Shown here piece by piece: positions 53,454 to 63,171 of a stretch of 64,000 bases of DNA; within the stretch, counting starts at the first letter, position 1; each line of letters opens with the position of its first letter. Below the pieces are notes generated by a model. The model ran no database searches, was not told the DNA's origin, and saw only the letters and a program-made list of their open reading frames with translations. Source of the stretch: DASSBQ01 sp040981125. GTDB lineage: Bacteria; Nitrospirota; Nitrospiria; Nitrospirales; Nitrospiraceae. The position numbers and the translations under genes are program-made. The stretch spans positions 53,438-117,437 of the forward strand of contig JANRMQ010000013.1 of the NCBI GenBank assembly GCA_040981125.1, given 5' to 3'.

Positions 53454-54701
53454 CTACCGAGAGATAGCCAGCTTCGGCGGATAATACGTTAGCATCAGTG
53501 TCATCATGTTCGCGGTGGCCGAGTCTGGAAAACTTTCCACATCACGCAGCCGATAGCCATAGGAGAACTCGGCTTTCCACCATTCCATGAATTTCCATGT
53601 GATCATGGGTGCTGCATAAAATAACTTCTGATCCGGGATGGTCCCACCCCCACTGGCAAGCGAAGTAACGCCGGATGCAATATATCCTGAAGTGTCCAAT
53701 GACAAAGAGACAGTTTCAGACATGTCGTATGTCGCACGAAATCCTGCGCGATCTGTCTGAATCAAGAGACCAAATCCACTCGGAAACACATCTCGCGTCA
53801 GGTTCACTTGCACCGATCCTTGCTCAAACTGTTTCATGAGACTTACGCCATAGACCCACACGGTGCTCGCGCTCTCGACGCTACCGCTGGCTGCGTCCGT
53901 GGTAGAATTGACGAACCGCGGCCCGCCATATACTGTTCCTTGGAGCGTTTCGGTAAAGGAGTGAGTCACACTCAACACGGCACCGGGAAACGTCGCCTGC
54001 AGCGCAAATGGCGCGTTGCGCGTGTTGAAATCATCATAAGTCCCTGTCAACTGAATGTCATCCTTTTCAGTCGCATGATAGAGAAAGCCGGCGGACGCAC
54101 CACGCATTTGATAGTCCACCAGTCCAAGACGTATGCCATCTTGATAGCTTGCATCGGAGAACTTAAACCCTCCCTGGAATGCCAGTTTCTCCGACAGATC
54201 TCTGGTCCACGTCGGGTTCGCCGTCCAGAGATTTCGTTGAGTGAATTGCAGCACCACGCCGGTATTCAGCAGTTCGCCCATCAGGGTGTTGTCTCTCACG
54301 AACCCACCGGTAAAGCCGAATTCATCTCTTTCGGTCCTATAGCGCACCCGTAAAGGCAGATTGATATTGGTGAATCGATTCTGCTGATCTCCATAGTAAT
54401 CGACAAAATCGAGGGCAGCCCGCCCGCTGATTTCGAATCGCTCCGACCTGGCAGAGAACTCAGTCCCCGGAGAAATCCAATAGCCATAGGTTGCTTCATG
54501 CGGGAACGGAGTAAGCAGTAAGTTACTATTGTAATATCCCTTCATGCTGATCGATGGCAGCACCGACCATTCGGCTGCCTGGATGATCGACTCCGATCCC
54601 ATAATCAGCCACCACAGACCGATCAGAACGGTGCGTATCACGCTGCACGTGAAACGCTTTCTGCCACCTCCCGCGATAGTGATGCCACAGACTAATTTCA
54701 C
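53454..54701 (-). CDS. Exosortase-associated outer-membrane beta-barrel protein
   Basis: After a signal peptide (LIGLWWLIMGSESIIQAAEW) the 415-residue protein is made of alternating strands (MKGYYNSNLLLTPFPHEATY, RYRTERDEFGFTGGFV, YDMSETVSLSLDTSGYIA), ending MMTLMLTYYPPKLAISR. This matches the outer-membrane proteins that accompany EPS/PEP-CTERM loci (TIGR03016-like). It probably lets polymer or protein pass the outer membrane. Confidence 0.75.
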   Translation of the reverse strand: MKLVCGITIAGGGRKRFTCSVIRTVLIGLWWLIMGSESIIQAAEWSVLPSISMKGYYNSNLLLTPFPHEATYGYWISPGTEFSARSERFEISGRAALDFVDYYGDQQNRFTNINLPLRVRYRTERDEFGFTGGFVRDNTLMGELLNTGVVLQFTQRNLWTANPTWTRDLSEKLAFQGGFKFSDASYQDGIRLGLVDYQMRGASAGFLYHATEKDDIQLTGTYDDFNTRNAPFALQATFPGAVLSVTHSFTETLQGTVYGGPRFVNSTTDAASGSVESASTVWVYGVSLMKQFEQGSVQVNLTRDVFPSGFGLLIQTDRAGFRATYDMSETVSLSLDTSGYIASGVTSLASGGGTIPDQKLFYAAPMITWKFMEWWKAEFSYGYRLRDVESFPDSATANMMTLMLTYYPPKLAISR

Positions 54702-54706
54702 TGAAC

Positions 54707-55324
54707 CTACGGCACCATCACGACATCGCCCCGTTGCAAGAGAATATTCTGCTCCAGATCCCTCCCCTTGCGGAGATCGCTGTAGCGGAAAAAGAACACC
54801 TGCTGTTGCCCGTTGATCCGTCGAATAATTTTAATATCGTTTTCCGCGGCGAATGGCGTCAGTCCTCCCGCCAGGCTTAAGGCTTGCAAGACGTCGGTAT
54901 AGTGGCCGACCAAATACTCTCCGGGTTTGGTTACTCGCCCAACGACATAGATCTTGTAACTCAGGACCTTCGTCACGGCGACCGTCACATTGGCATTCGG
55001 AATGTACCTAGTCAGCCGTTTTACGAGGTCAGCGCGGACATCCTCCACTGTCCGGCCCTCGGCCTCCAGGTCGCCGACCAACGGAAACGAGATCATCCCA
55101 TCCGGCCGGATCACCACTTCCCTGGTCAAGTGATCGTCTTTCCAGACCGAAATAAACAGGACATCTTCAGGTCCGAGCAAATACCCGGGACCGGCTGCCG
55201 ATAACTCGGCCGCTGTGCTCGCACTGCTCATAATGAAGGTCATCGTCGCGCCGATCAAAAGCACGCAGCTGATAAGTCCCCACGTACCTCTATGCCATGC
55301 CTGCACCACCCTACGACCTCGCAT
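54707..55324 (-). CDS. Wza-type polysaccharide export protein
   Basis: A signal peptide (LISCVLLIGATMTFIMSS) precedes the Poly_export domain (YLLGPEDVLFISVWKDDHLT, VVIRPDGMISFPLVGDLEAEG) and an SLBB-like part (YVVGRVTKPGEYLVGHYTDV). About 205 residues matches the short Wza-like class. It forms the outer-membrane export channel base. No obvious lipobox is seen, though a Cys lies in the signal region. The next gene begins within 6 bases. Confidence 0.87.
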   Translation of the reverse strand: MRGRRVVQAWHRGTWGLISCVLLIGATMTFIMSSASTAAELSAAGPGYLLGPEDVLFISVWKDDHLTREVVIRPDGMISFPLVGDLEAEGRTVEDVRADLVKRLTRYIPNANVTVAVTKVLSYKIYVVGRVTKPGEYLVGHYTDVLQALSLAGGLTPFAAENDIKIIRRINGQQQVFFFRYSDLRKGRDLEQNILLQRGDVVMVP

Positions 55325-55336
55325 GAATAACTGCTC

Positions 55337-57727
55337 CTATCCGCTCGTTTGAGTAAGCAACTCCTCAGCTTCCCGCCGACCATGAAATACTTCGGACGTC
55401 TTAAGCGCTCTCATCAGATAGTCCCTCGCCTCCTGTTTCTTGCCCGATTGATAGAGCACCACCCCCAAGTGATAGTTGAGAGTCGGAAGATCCGGTGCCT
55501 TGGAGAGCGCTTGCGTAATGAGACGGCGAGCATGTTCAGTATGGCCCATTTTCAGCCGCACCCAGCCCAATGTGTCGAGAAACAGTGGATGGGACGTCTC
55601 CTTCTCAAAATCCCTGATCAGAGCAAAAGCCCGTTCCAGGCTCGACACGTCACCTTTGTAGTCGGTGAGCAGAACGGCGAGATTGTTCGCTGAAAACAGG
55701 TTGTTGGGGTTGAGACGCAACACTGCCCCGTAGGTTTCAATGGCAGCATCGATCTGACCCTCCCTTGAAATCACTGACGCGAGTAGCATGTGGATCTCTT
55801 CACTCGCAGGATTCGCAACCAGACCATCTTTAAGAACTTGGATAGCCAGGTCCGGCTTATGCTGAGTCAAGGAGAGGGTAGCCCAATTCAACCACGGTGT
55901 AATCCAGGTCGGATTAACGCGAACGGCTTCCCGAAAGTGAGCGCCTGCATCATCCCGTCGGCCGATGACGACGAACACCTCGCCGAGAAGCCCGTTCGCG
56001 TAGGGATGATTGCCACGGGCCGCCAGGATCGTCTCAAGTCGCACACGGGCTCGGTCTGTCCGCTTCTGTGCCAATTCCAGTTTTATCAATGCCAAGAGAG
56101 GTTCGAGTGCATCAGGACTTTGGGTGGCCGCCCGTTCGAACGCGGCGGCTGCCTTATCGAACTGCCGTTGCGCTTCGTGGAGTTTTCCTTCTGCCATGAT
56201 GGCGACGGAACCGTCGCCGACGGCGCTGCGTAAGAGCGCCAGTGTCGCCTTCGCCTGATCCCAATCCTCGGCGGAAAGATCGAGAGCGAACAGCATTTCG
56301 AGGGCAAGAAGATGGTCGGAATGGTCCTTTACCAATTCTTGGAGACGTTCTCGCGCACGCCGCGACTGCCCGCTCTGATTATCCAACATGGCCAAGGACA
56401 GCTTCGCCTCCACCTGCTGGGGGTAGAGCCAGATGGCCCGTTGAAAGCTTTCGCGCGCCAGTTGCATTTCCCCTGATAACCTATGAGCTTGCCCGAGAAG
56501 GAACTGCGCGTAGGCAAGTTCCGGCTGGTCATGCGTGACAATGCGCAGTGCCTGAACCGCTTCTTTTCCGTTCCGTTTGCTCAGCGCAATCTTTCCTTGT
56601 AGAGTCAGGCCTTCCGTGGATCGAGGATTTTGCTTCAACACCTCTTCAAGCCGCCGCCGAGCCTCTTCGTCCCGGCCGGCGGCAAAGTCCAGAGCTGCAA
56701 TCTTGACGTGCGCTTCTTGACCTGCAGGTCTCTTACCGTACTCGTTGATCAAGGCCTCATACACCTCCCGAGCCTTGGCCTCCTCTCTGTGGATCTCACA
56801 GAACCTCGCAAGCGCGAAGCGGGTCTTGGTCGAGTAGGGAAGTTGCTGGATCGCTTCTAAGAACGCCATTTCGGCCGTTTCTTTGCCCTTTCTAATGTCG
56901 AGAAAATCGACCAGCGCTAACCATGGCTGTTCACCTTGCAAGGCTGCGGTCGCCTCACGTAAGACTGTCTCCGCCTGATCGAATTCCTTATGCTGGTCAA
57001 GGAACTGTGCAAGCCTCAACCGGTGATCGAAGATCGTTGGTTCTTCTTCCACCATCTGACGCAACACCCTTTCGGCTCCTTGAACATCCTGACTCTTGAG
57101 CAGCACGGTTTTCAGATTATTCAGGAGATCCAGATGATGAGGATGGGCCTCAATGGCTCGACGCAGAACGGATTCTGCATCCTGCAGCCGTTCATCATGG
57201 GAGTAGAGCGTAGCGAGCAGCACCGCTACATCGGGCTCTGCGGGATGCTGAACACTCAAAGCTTCCGCTTGCGAGACTACCTGAGCGGTCATATCCCGTT
57301 GGGCCGACACAGCAATCTCTAACGCAGCGGCCTGGGGATTCTGCGGATCCTTGGCCAGGACCTTGCTCGCAGCCTGAAGAACCTCTTCGGCCAGATGCGC
57401 CTCAAGATAGTATTTCGCGAGCGCGACGAGCGCCTCTTTATGATCCGGCACTAGTTCAAGGACGCGTTGATAGTTCGCGACGGCATTTCGCCAGTTTTTT
57501 TCCTTTTCCTCAACTTGCGCGAGGAGATAGTAAGCATCCGGGTCTCTCGGATCGATCTTGAGAACATTCCTGAGCGCAACCCGTGCCTTAGGAAAATTTC
57601 CCGCTTGGATAAATTCTTGAGCCTTGTCACGATAATGAGTCTTGCGCTCTTGAGACCCTCCACACGATACCAAAGCCAGCGCGACCCCTACCGTCATCGC
57701 CGCCACCACTAGAGCACGTATTCTCAT
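55337..57727 (-). CDS. prsT: PrsT-type TPR lipoprotein of the exosortase system
   Basis: A signal peptide with lipobox LVSC opens a 796-residue protein made almost entirely of TPR repeats, e.g. AQEFIQAGNFPKARVALRNV, PDAYYLLAQVEEKEKNW, GLTLQGKIALSKRNGKEAVQ and LGVVLYQSGKKQEARDYL. This is the size and layout of the PrsT/PEP-CTERM TPR family. It would be an outer-membrane- or periplasm-bound scaffold for polymer export. ATG 57727 places the signal peptide correctly; the longer start at 57760 does not. Confidence 0.85.
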   Translation of the reverse strand: MRIRALVVAAMTVGVALALVSCGGSQERKTHYRDKAQEFIQAGNFPKARVALRNVLKIDPRDPDAYYLLAQVEEKEKNWRNAVANYQRVLELVPDHKEALVALAKYYLEAHLAEEVLQAASKVLAKDPQNPQAAALEIAVSAQRDMTAQVVSQAEALSVQHPAEPDVAVLLATLYSHDERLQDAESVLRRAIEAHPHHLDLLNNLKTVLLKSQDVQGAERVLRQMVEEEPTIFDHRLRLAQFLDQHKEFDQAETVLREATAALQGEQPWLALVDFLDIRKGKETAEMAFLEAIQQLPYSTKTRFALARFCEIHREEAKAREVYEALINEYGKRPAGQEAHVKIAALDFAAGRDEEARRRLEEVLKQNPRSTEGLTLQGKIALSKRNGKEAVQALRIVTHDQPELAYAQFLLGQAHRLSGEMQLARESFQRAIWLYPQQVEAKLSLAMLDNQSGQSRRARERLQELVKDHSDHLLALEMLFALDLSAEDWDQAKATLALLRSAVGDGSVAIMAEGKLHEAQRQFDKAAAAFERAATQSPDALEPLLALIKLELAQKRTDRARVRLETILAARGNHPYANGLLGEVFVVIGRRDDAGAHFREAVRVNPTWITPWLNWATLSLTQHKPDLAIQVLKDGLVANPASEEIHMLLASVISREGQIDAAIETYGAVLRLNPNNLFSANNLAVLLTDYKGDVSSLERAFALIRDFEKETSHPLFLDTLGWVRLKMGHTEHARRLITQALSKAPDLPTLNYHLGVVLYQSGKKQEARDYLMRALKTSEVFHGRREAEELLTQTSG

Positions 57728-57799
57728 AATGCTCTTACACAAACCTCTGTCCGGTCGCATGTGTTCCTCAGCTCCTCATACTTCATTCCCGATTCACCG

Positions 57800-59428
57800 T
57801 CATATCCATGCCCTGACTCCCAATCCGAACAGAATCCACAGCGAAACGTAACCGAATTGCTTCACGCGCTCGGCAAATGTATGCAGCAGCAGTTCAAACG
57901 ATAAATACAGCACGATCAGTTTTCCGGCCAGGATGCTGAGGGTCGGCATATCCGCGCGCATTTCAGGAAGCAACGGGATGATCAGTGCAAAAAATACCAT
58001 GAGATAGTCCAGCGGAGTTGTCTGAAACCGATTGCTGCGGCTGAAACGCATGCTCAGCAGCACAAGGATCGCAATGATCGCGAGGAATGCATTGTGAGTG
58101 ATCTGGATCGGCGATACCTGCGGTGCACCGGACTGTTCACTCATGTACATCAGAAAGGCACTTCCCACGTAGAGGCCGCCACGGACAAGGAACGAGCTGT
58201 ACTGTGGAACCCAAAAGAAGCCGGCGAGCAATACAGCGAACAGACCGATCGCGGCATAACTGACATCGGCCGGCACCCGTCCCGGGACGAATACATTCAT
58301 AATTAAGAACAACGGCACCATGATTGCCAGGAATCGCGGCGCCATCTCGCTCAGCCACGGACCTATGAGCGACAGCTTTGTATCGGACACAAAATGCCCG
58401 TCTGTCTCCGAAGAGGGGAGCCGTAGACCACGTTCCGTAGCAAGGTATAGCGCCGCCATACACACGCCGAAACCGAGATACACGGAAAGGATCACCACAT
58501 CGGATTGCCACCGTAAGAGATAACCGAGGCCCACCATGATTGCCTGAACCGCGTAGATAACGATGACCGCCTCGTAGTGGGAAAATCCAAGCGCGAGGAG
58601 TCTGTGATGAATATGATTTCGATCTCCAACGAAAGGGGATCGGCCTTTTGCCAGCCGATGTCCCATAACAGCGATCGTATCCAAGAATGGCAGACCCAAG
58701 ATCAAGAGTCCTACCGTCGGGTTAAATGGTGTCCGTGATGGATCGCTCAGAAGAATCACGAGGACTCCCATGAAGAACCCGAGCGTCTGACTTCCTGCGT
58801 CCCCCATAAAGATACGGGCCGGATAGGTGTTGTAACGCAGGAAACCCAAGAGTCCTCCCAAAAACCCCATCGCGAGAAGGAGTATGGTTGAGTCGTGGGA
58901 AAGGAATGCCAGATACCCAATGCCTGCAAAGCTTAGAAACGCGAGCCCACCCGCTAGACCATCCAGGCCATCGGCGAGATTAACGGCATTCGCAGCGCCG
59001 ACGAGAAAGAATACGGTCAGGGGCACGCTCAGCCAGAGGGGAACATCGTGCTCGAAAAGAAATGGCAACGTGTCCAATCGAACCTGCCCGATCCAGATGA
59101 CGAGGAACACCGCCGCCAATTGTCCCAACAGCTTGGCTCTATAGTTGAGGCCCACACGATCGTCCCAAATACCGAATCCGAGAATAACCACGCTGCTGAG
59201 AAGAACCGGACCTACAATTTGGTCTTGGGGAACCCAGCACACAATTGATAGAAGCGCACCGACTCCGAACGCAATCCCTCCGACCCTCGGAATTGGACTC
59301 CTATGGACCCTTCGCCCACCCGGCATGTCCATGATCTGCAAGCGGCCGGCCGCAAGCTGCAACGGCGGGATCATCGCCATGCAGACGACCAGCGACGTGA
59401 TAAAAGTGAAAAAGACCGCGCTTGTCAT
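57800..59428 (-). CDS. WecA-type polyprenyl-phosphate sugar-1-phosphate transferase
   Basis: The 542-residue MraY/WecA family protein has the catalytic loops NAVNLADGLDGLAGGLAFLS and FMGDAGSQTLGF, and HHRLL near residue 280. The first transfers sugar phosphate to undecaprenyl phosphate at the inner membrane, starting polymer synthesis. It has about 200 additional residues and several extra helices beyond the usual 350, probably a C-terminal membrane extension of unknown use. The ATG lies one base after the stop of the exosortase gene. Confidence 0.88.
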   Translation of the reverse strand: MTSAVFFTFITSLVVCMAMIPPLQLAAGRLQIMDMPGGRRVHRSPIPRVGGIAFGVGALLSIVCWVPQDQIVGPVLLSSVVILGFGIWDDRVGLNYRAKLLGQLAAVFLVIWIGQVRLDTLPFLFEHDVPLWLSVPLTVFFLVGAANAVNLADGLDGLAGGLAFLSFAGIGYLAFLSHDSTILLLAMGFLGGLLGFLRYNTYPARIFMGDAGSQTLGFFMGVLVILLSDPSRTPFNPTVGLLILGLPFLDTIAVMGHRLAKGRSPFVGDRNHIHHRLLALGFSHYEAVIVIYAVQAIMVGLGYLLRWQSDVVILSVYLGFGVCMAALYLATERGLRLPSSETDGHFVSDTKLSLIGPWLSEMAPRFLAIMVPLFLIMNVFVPGRVPADVSYAAIGLFAVLLAGFFWVPQYSSFLVRGGLYVGSAFLMYMSEQSGAPQVSPIQITHNAFLAIIAILVLLSMRFSRSNRFQTTPLDYLMVFFALIIPLLPEMRADMPTLSILAGKLIVLYLSFELLLHTFAERVKQFGYVSLWILFGLGVRAWI

Positions 59429-59429
59429 G

Positions 59430-61040
59430 TCAATCAGGCAGATATCTCGACAGTTCAGGCTGAACCTGGCGGGCCAGCTCCACCAGACGGCGCTCGGCGG
59501 ATTCCTCGCTTTCCCCTGGCTCAATCGCAGAGGCCAATCTGATCAACGCCCCGTCACTCCGGCCTTTCGTGAGTGCATCCCAGAACAAGTACAGTTTCAC
59601 CAGATACTCGTTCGACAGAAGGCGCTCGCGTTGTTTAAACCAGTACAGAACGAGCTGTTGCTGTCTGTCTTTTTTGATCAGGACGCGATTGACCGGATGA
59701 GTGACTCCGTGATCATGATCCTCTACGGACAGGTCCATACTTCGATGCGAATCGATTTCCCAACCACCTCCGGGGATGCAACTTTGCGGAGAGTGTGCAG
59801 ACCGTCCTTTCTCCTGAGAACCATAATACGCCACGTAGACATTTACCCTTTCTCCATTCACGGATGAGTAATCCGCCAACAGATAATCATCCAACTGAAG
59901 GACTGAGAGATATTGTGGCTCCATCGGAAGATGAGTTCCCTGCCACGCCCTCAGGTTCATGGGAAAATCCACAAAGTTGGATCGAACCGGCGCATATTCC
60001 TGTTTCTTGCCGATCGCTTCGTCCACGATGGCAAAAGGGATCAACATGGCCACACCGCAGAGATATGCGGTGGGCATCAGTCTGCCTTGTGAAACGAATG
60101 TTTCCGGCGGAGGAACCCTCTCCGACACATCCGATCCGTCACGCCACGTAAACCGGTCAAAGAATGACTCGGAGCCGGACACTGGCTGGAATCTGGACAA
60201 TGCCCACATTTCCAGAACAAGGAGCCCTAAGCTGACCATAAATAGGACCCACCCCTCGAACAAATGGAAGAATCCTTCAGCCGCCTGTGAGCCGTAATGC
60301 TCCACGAGAATCCCCACGACGCCGATACGAAACCCGTTGACGACGACCGAAATCGGCAGAGCAGAAAGGACAACCACTATTCGCTTCCAGGTACGATCCC
60401 GAAACAGATAGGCGCACAACAATGCAAGCGACGTGAGTGGAAACAGATACCGAATACCACTGCAAGCCTCCACTACATGGAGTTGGATCGGGCCAAGGTC
60501 AATGACATTGCCCTCTCGAAACGCCGTCACACCGACTAACTGGAGACATCCAATCCCCAGCGCAGACGACCACAACTGAAGCTGCCCCGAAAGGCCACCA
60601 TAGAGGAAGACGGGTAACGGGATACAGGTCATCAGGTACAAGAGCGGAAAAGCGATCTCCCGAGTGGCGCGGGGGCCGATGAACGACAAAACCAAGCCGG
60701 CGATCACGAGCCATAATGACAGGTGGAGGATAATGTAGAGCGTTGCGTAATTCCCGATGACAAAAAGCAACAACCCGATGAAAATGACCGGCGGTCCCCA
60801 CCAGCTGGAATGTATGCCGACGCTTGCAAGTCGCGAACGCTTTTGCCAGATCAGGAAGCCGCTGACGAGCGGCACGAAGAACCCATGACTATAATCTTCA
60901 CTTCCCCACTGACCGACCATGTAGACGAGGCTGTCGGCGTACATGTAGCTCACCAGGCCAACAGCCACTAATACGGTAAATGCCAAGGATTGCCGGAAAT
61001 TTATACACTCATCCCCTCCCCCGACCGGGGGAGAGGACAA
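59430..61040 (-). CDS. Exosortase (XrtD-like) fused to EpsI domain
   Basis: The N-terminal half is an eight-helix exosortase with its catalytic Cys in VEACSGIRYLFPL, Arg in VVNGFRIGVVG and His in FFHLFEGW. The C-terminal part (residues about 330-536) is an EpsI domain with HSPQSCIPGGGWEI. Fusion of the two and the adjacent VPLPA-CTERM protein suggest the VPLPA-specific type XrtD. It cleaves and probably transfers C-terminally tagged proteins at the inner membrane. The start is unclear: the first codon here is a TTG inside a hairpin-forming repeat, and an internal start is possible. Confidence 0.85.
   Translation of the reverse strand: MSSPPVGGGDECINFRQSLAFTVLVAVGLVSYMYADSLVYMVGQWGSEDYSHGFFVPLVSGFLIWQKRSRLASVGIHSSWWGPPVIFIGLLLFVIGNYATLYIILHLSLWLVIAGLVLSFIGPRATREIAFPLLYLMTCIPLPVFLYGGLSGQLQLWSSALGIGCLQLVGVTAFREGNVIDLGPIQLHVVEACSGIRYLFPLTSLALLCAYLFRDRTWKRIVVVLSALPISVVVNGFRIGVVGILVEHYGSQAAEGFFHLFEGWVLFMVSLGLLVLEMWALSRFQPVSGSESFFDRFTWRDGSDVSERVPPPETFVSQGRLMPTAYLCGVAMLIPFAIVDEAIGKKQEYAPVRSNFVDFPMNLRAWQGTHLPMEPQYLSVLQLDDYLLADYSSVNGERVNVYVAYYGSQEKGRSAHSPQSCIPGGGWEIDSHRSMDLSVEDHDHGVTHPVNRVLIKKDRQQQLVLYWFKQRERLLSNEYLVKLYLFWDALTKGRSDGALIRLASAIEPGESEESAERRLVELARQVQPELSRYLPD
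61011..61036. repeat. Hairpin repeat between the VPLPA-CTERM gene and the exosortase gene
   Basis: CTCCCCC and GGGGGAG pair around GACC. The flanks read CATCCCC and AGGACAAG. This GC-rich stem has the look of a dispersed repeat and overlaps the start region of the exosortase gene. It may act as an attenuator. Confidence 0.5.
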
Positions 61041-61085
61041 GATGGGCGAGGGTAATAAGCAACACTCTTCACAACAGAAGATTGA

Positions 61086-61757
61086 TCAGGCTGTCGTGCT
61101 TCTGCGGGACGGACCCCGCGAACCCAATCCAATTAAAGCAACCAGTCCTGCACCGAACAACCACACGGCCGCGGGCAGAGGAACGAGCGAAGACAATCCG
61201 CCTTCGACGCTCCGACCCTTTGCGCCAAAAATCATCCGCCATTGGGCCGAGGCAAACGACGACACACTCGGCGCCAGGGTAGGCAGCGCGGTATTGCTGA
61301 AGGCGTTCGCACTTGGGTCCTGCAACTCGAAGTTGAAAATCGTCGGCGTGAACCCCTTCACGGAGTTCCCCAGCAAGCCGTTTATCTGCACTTCATAGAG
61401 ATCGACAAACGGCCGATCCGTCACGCGGATGAAACTGGTGCCCGGATTGAATGTCGCGGTGTAGTCCCCGATCGTCATCGTCATGTTGGAAATGGCATTG
61501 GTGTACTCTCCAACGGCTGGATTTCCACTCGTGTCCGGCGTCAACGAATTAAAGGTGTAGCTTCCGGTCAGCGGCAGTCCGGCCCGGAAACCGTTTGCGC
61601 CGGTGCCACCCGCCGTAAACAGGTCGCCGCTGACGTTCGTCACCAATCCAGTGAATTCAAACGTCACGGGGGCAGCTACTCCCGGACGAGGCACCGCCAA
61701 CAGCAGTAGACCAAGAACGGCGGTGAATGCACCAACTCTCATGAACTTCCGCTCCAT
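61086..61757 (-). CDS. VPLPA-CTERM sorted surface protein
   Basis: The 223-residue protein has a signal peptide (FTAVLGLLLLAVPRPGVA) and a C-terminal sorting tripartite signal: VPLPAAVWLFGAGLVALIG then the basic end RGPSRRS. It is the likely substrate of the exosortase encoded next to it. The mature part is beta-rich (VTFEFTGLVTNVSGDLFTA). A good AAGGAGAA site supports ATG 61757. It may be anchored to the envelope or released after cleavage. Confidence 0.88.
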   Translation of the reverse strand: MERKFMRVGAFTAVLGLLLLAVPRPGVAAPVTFEFTGLVTNVSGDLFTAGGTGANGFRAGLPLTGSYTFNSLTPDTSGNPAVGEYTNAISNMTMTIGDYTATFNPGTSFIRVTDRPFVDLYEVQINGLLGNSVKGFTPTIFNFELQDPSANAFSNTALPTLAPSVSSFASAQWRMIFGAKGRSVEGGLSSLVPLPAAVWLFGAGLVALIGLGSRGPSRRSTTA

Positions 61758-62095
61758 ACGTTCTCCTTTCTTGCAAGAGTGATCTTGAATGTTTCCACCT
61801 TCCCCAAGCCCGTGACTATGCTGCCCTTCCATACATACGTACCATTACCCCCACGTACCCGGTGTGCTGTGCCGGTCCCACTCGCAAACTGTCCAAGGCT
61901 GTTATACAGAAAGTCGAGACACTCTGCGCACAGTTTTTTGTACGTATTCATTATACGTATCCCATGAGGCACAATAGCCCTATCGCGGCCCTAGCATTCA
62001 TCCGAGTGCCGTCTGATATTGCGACAGTGTACCCCCCAACACATTCCCGTCCGGATCGGAACTGATTATCCTGCGGACATCGCTGGGACCGCACA
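61758..62095. other. About 340 bases, probable promoter region of the VPLPA gene
   Basis: No coding frame here resembles a protein. The part near 61770-61990 is AT-rich in places (GTACGTATTCATTATACG) and could hold the promoter of the VPLPA-CTERM gene. I see no clear operator. Confidence 0.4.
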
Positions 62096-62830
62096 TCATC
62101 CGAACACCCGCTTTCTGAGGATATGATAGGCAAACAACGGAAGAGCCGACTGTCGCAGAATGCGATTCGGTTGCGCGAGCAAGCGAAAGAACCATTCAAG
62201 GTGCAACGCTCTAAATATCGGCGGCGCCCGCTTCACACGACCGGCGATGACATCAAATGTTCCACCGACACCCTGGCACAGTTTCACATTCAGGACGGGG
62301 AGATACTTTCTGATCCAGCGCTCCTGCTTTGGGCTGCCCAGCGCGATGAATAACAGATCGGCGTGCGATGCATTGATGTCTGCAATCACGGCGGGCATTT
62401 CCTCCGTCTTGACGTATCCATGCCTGGATCCGACAATTTTGATCCCGGGATATCTTTCACACAGAGTCGTCGTCGTCCTCTCATTGACTTCCGGACTCGC
62501 ACCGAAGAGGAACACTTTGTATCCGTTTTGAGCGGCTCTCTCGCATAGCTTCGGCATGAGTTCAGCGCCAGGCACCCTGCCGGCCTTCCCAAGTCCGAGG
62601 AGACGAATGCTAAAGACAACCCCTATGCCATCGGGAATCAGAAGGCTCGTGTTCCGTAGTTGATGGAGCAGGACAGGATCTTTCCTGGCCGTCATGACTT
62701 TTTCCGGGTTGACCGCGATCACACCGTGAGCCTTGTCACCGGCCAGCATATCATCGACACGTTGAAGCGCTTGCTCCATCGTCACGCAGTCAACCGGCAC
62801 GCCAAGGACTTCGACCCGCTTCGGCGTCAT
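62096..62830 (-). CDS. WecG/TagA/CpsF-family glycosyltransferase
   Basis: The 244-residue protein has the family's landmarks: VINPEKVMTARKDP-like (AVNPEKVMTARKDPVLL), IPDGIGVVFSIRLLG, RVPGAELMPKLCERAAQNG, VFLFGASPEVNE, DLLFIALGSPKQERWI and VGGTFDVIAGRVKRAP. It adds a sugar (for example N-acetylmannosamine) to the lipid-linked first sugar made by the WecA-type enzyme. It lies in the same run, on the same strand. Confidence 0.9.
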   Translation of the reverse strand: MTPKRVEVLGVPVDCVTMEQALQRVDDMLAGDKAHGVIAVNPEKVMTARKDPVLLHQLRNTSLLIPDGIGVVFSIRLLGLGKAGRVPGAELMPKLCERAAQNGYKVFLFGASPEVNERTTTTLCERYPGIKIVGSRHGYVKTEEMPAVIADINASHADLLFIALGSPKQERWIRKYLPVLNVKLCQGVGGTFDVIAGRVKRAPPIFRALHLEWFFRLLAQPNRILRQSALPLFAYHILRKRVFG

Positions 62831-63171
62831 GTATCACACCTCCGCATGGTTGAATGCATGTGTTTGCTCCGGCGGTTGCACAGGCCTTTACATATAAGTA
62901 TTTGTCCGATCATGTTGTATTGTGTCTTGTTTTACTCAAAAGCTGCCGTCGGTGCAAGACGGCGAGGTATCAATAGAGCAAATACACGTGAAGTATTTTG
63001 TCCTTATCAGGCCAGAGCAGAACAGCCCTATTACTATGGCCATGGAGACCCATGCCTGCCGCGCGCCCCATGTCTCGTTCTGACACAGGAGCCGGAATCC
63101 AATCTGAACAACTGTCTCCGGTAAATAGTATGACGGGGTAAGTGAGTAGAGCGTGGAAGTCGCCTGCGGAT
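62831..63171. other. About 340 bases without a gene
   Basis: No frame here is convincing. It separates the heparinase-like gene from wecG and may hold a promoter for the downstream genes. Confidence 0.5.

Noticed and set aside
61739..61972. A 77-codon minus-strand frame upstream of the VPLPA gene
   Set aside because: It overlaps the start of the VPLPA-CTERM gene and looks like a chance frame in the leader.
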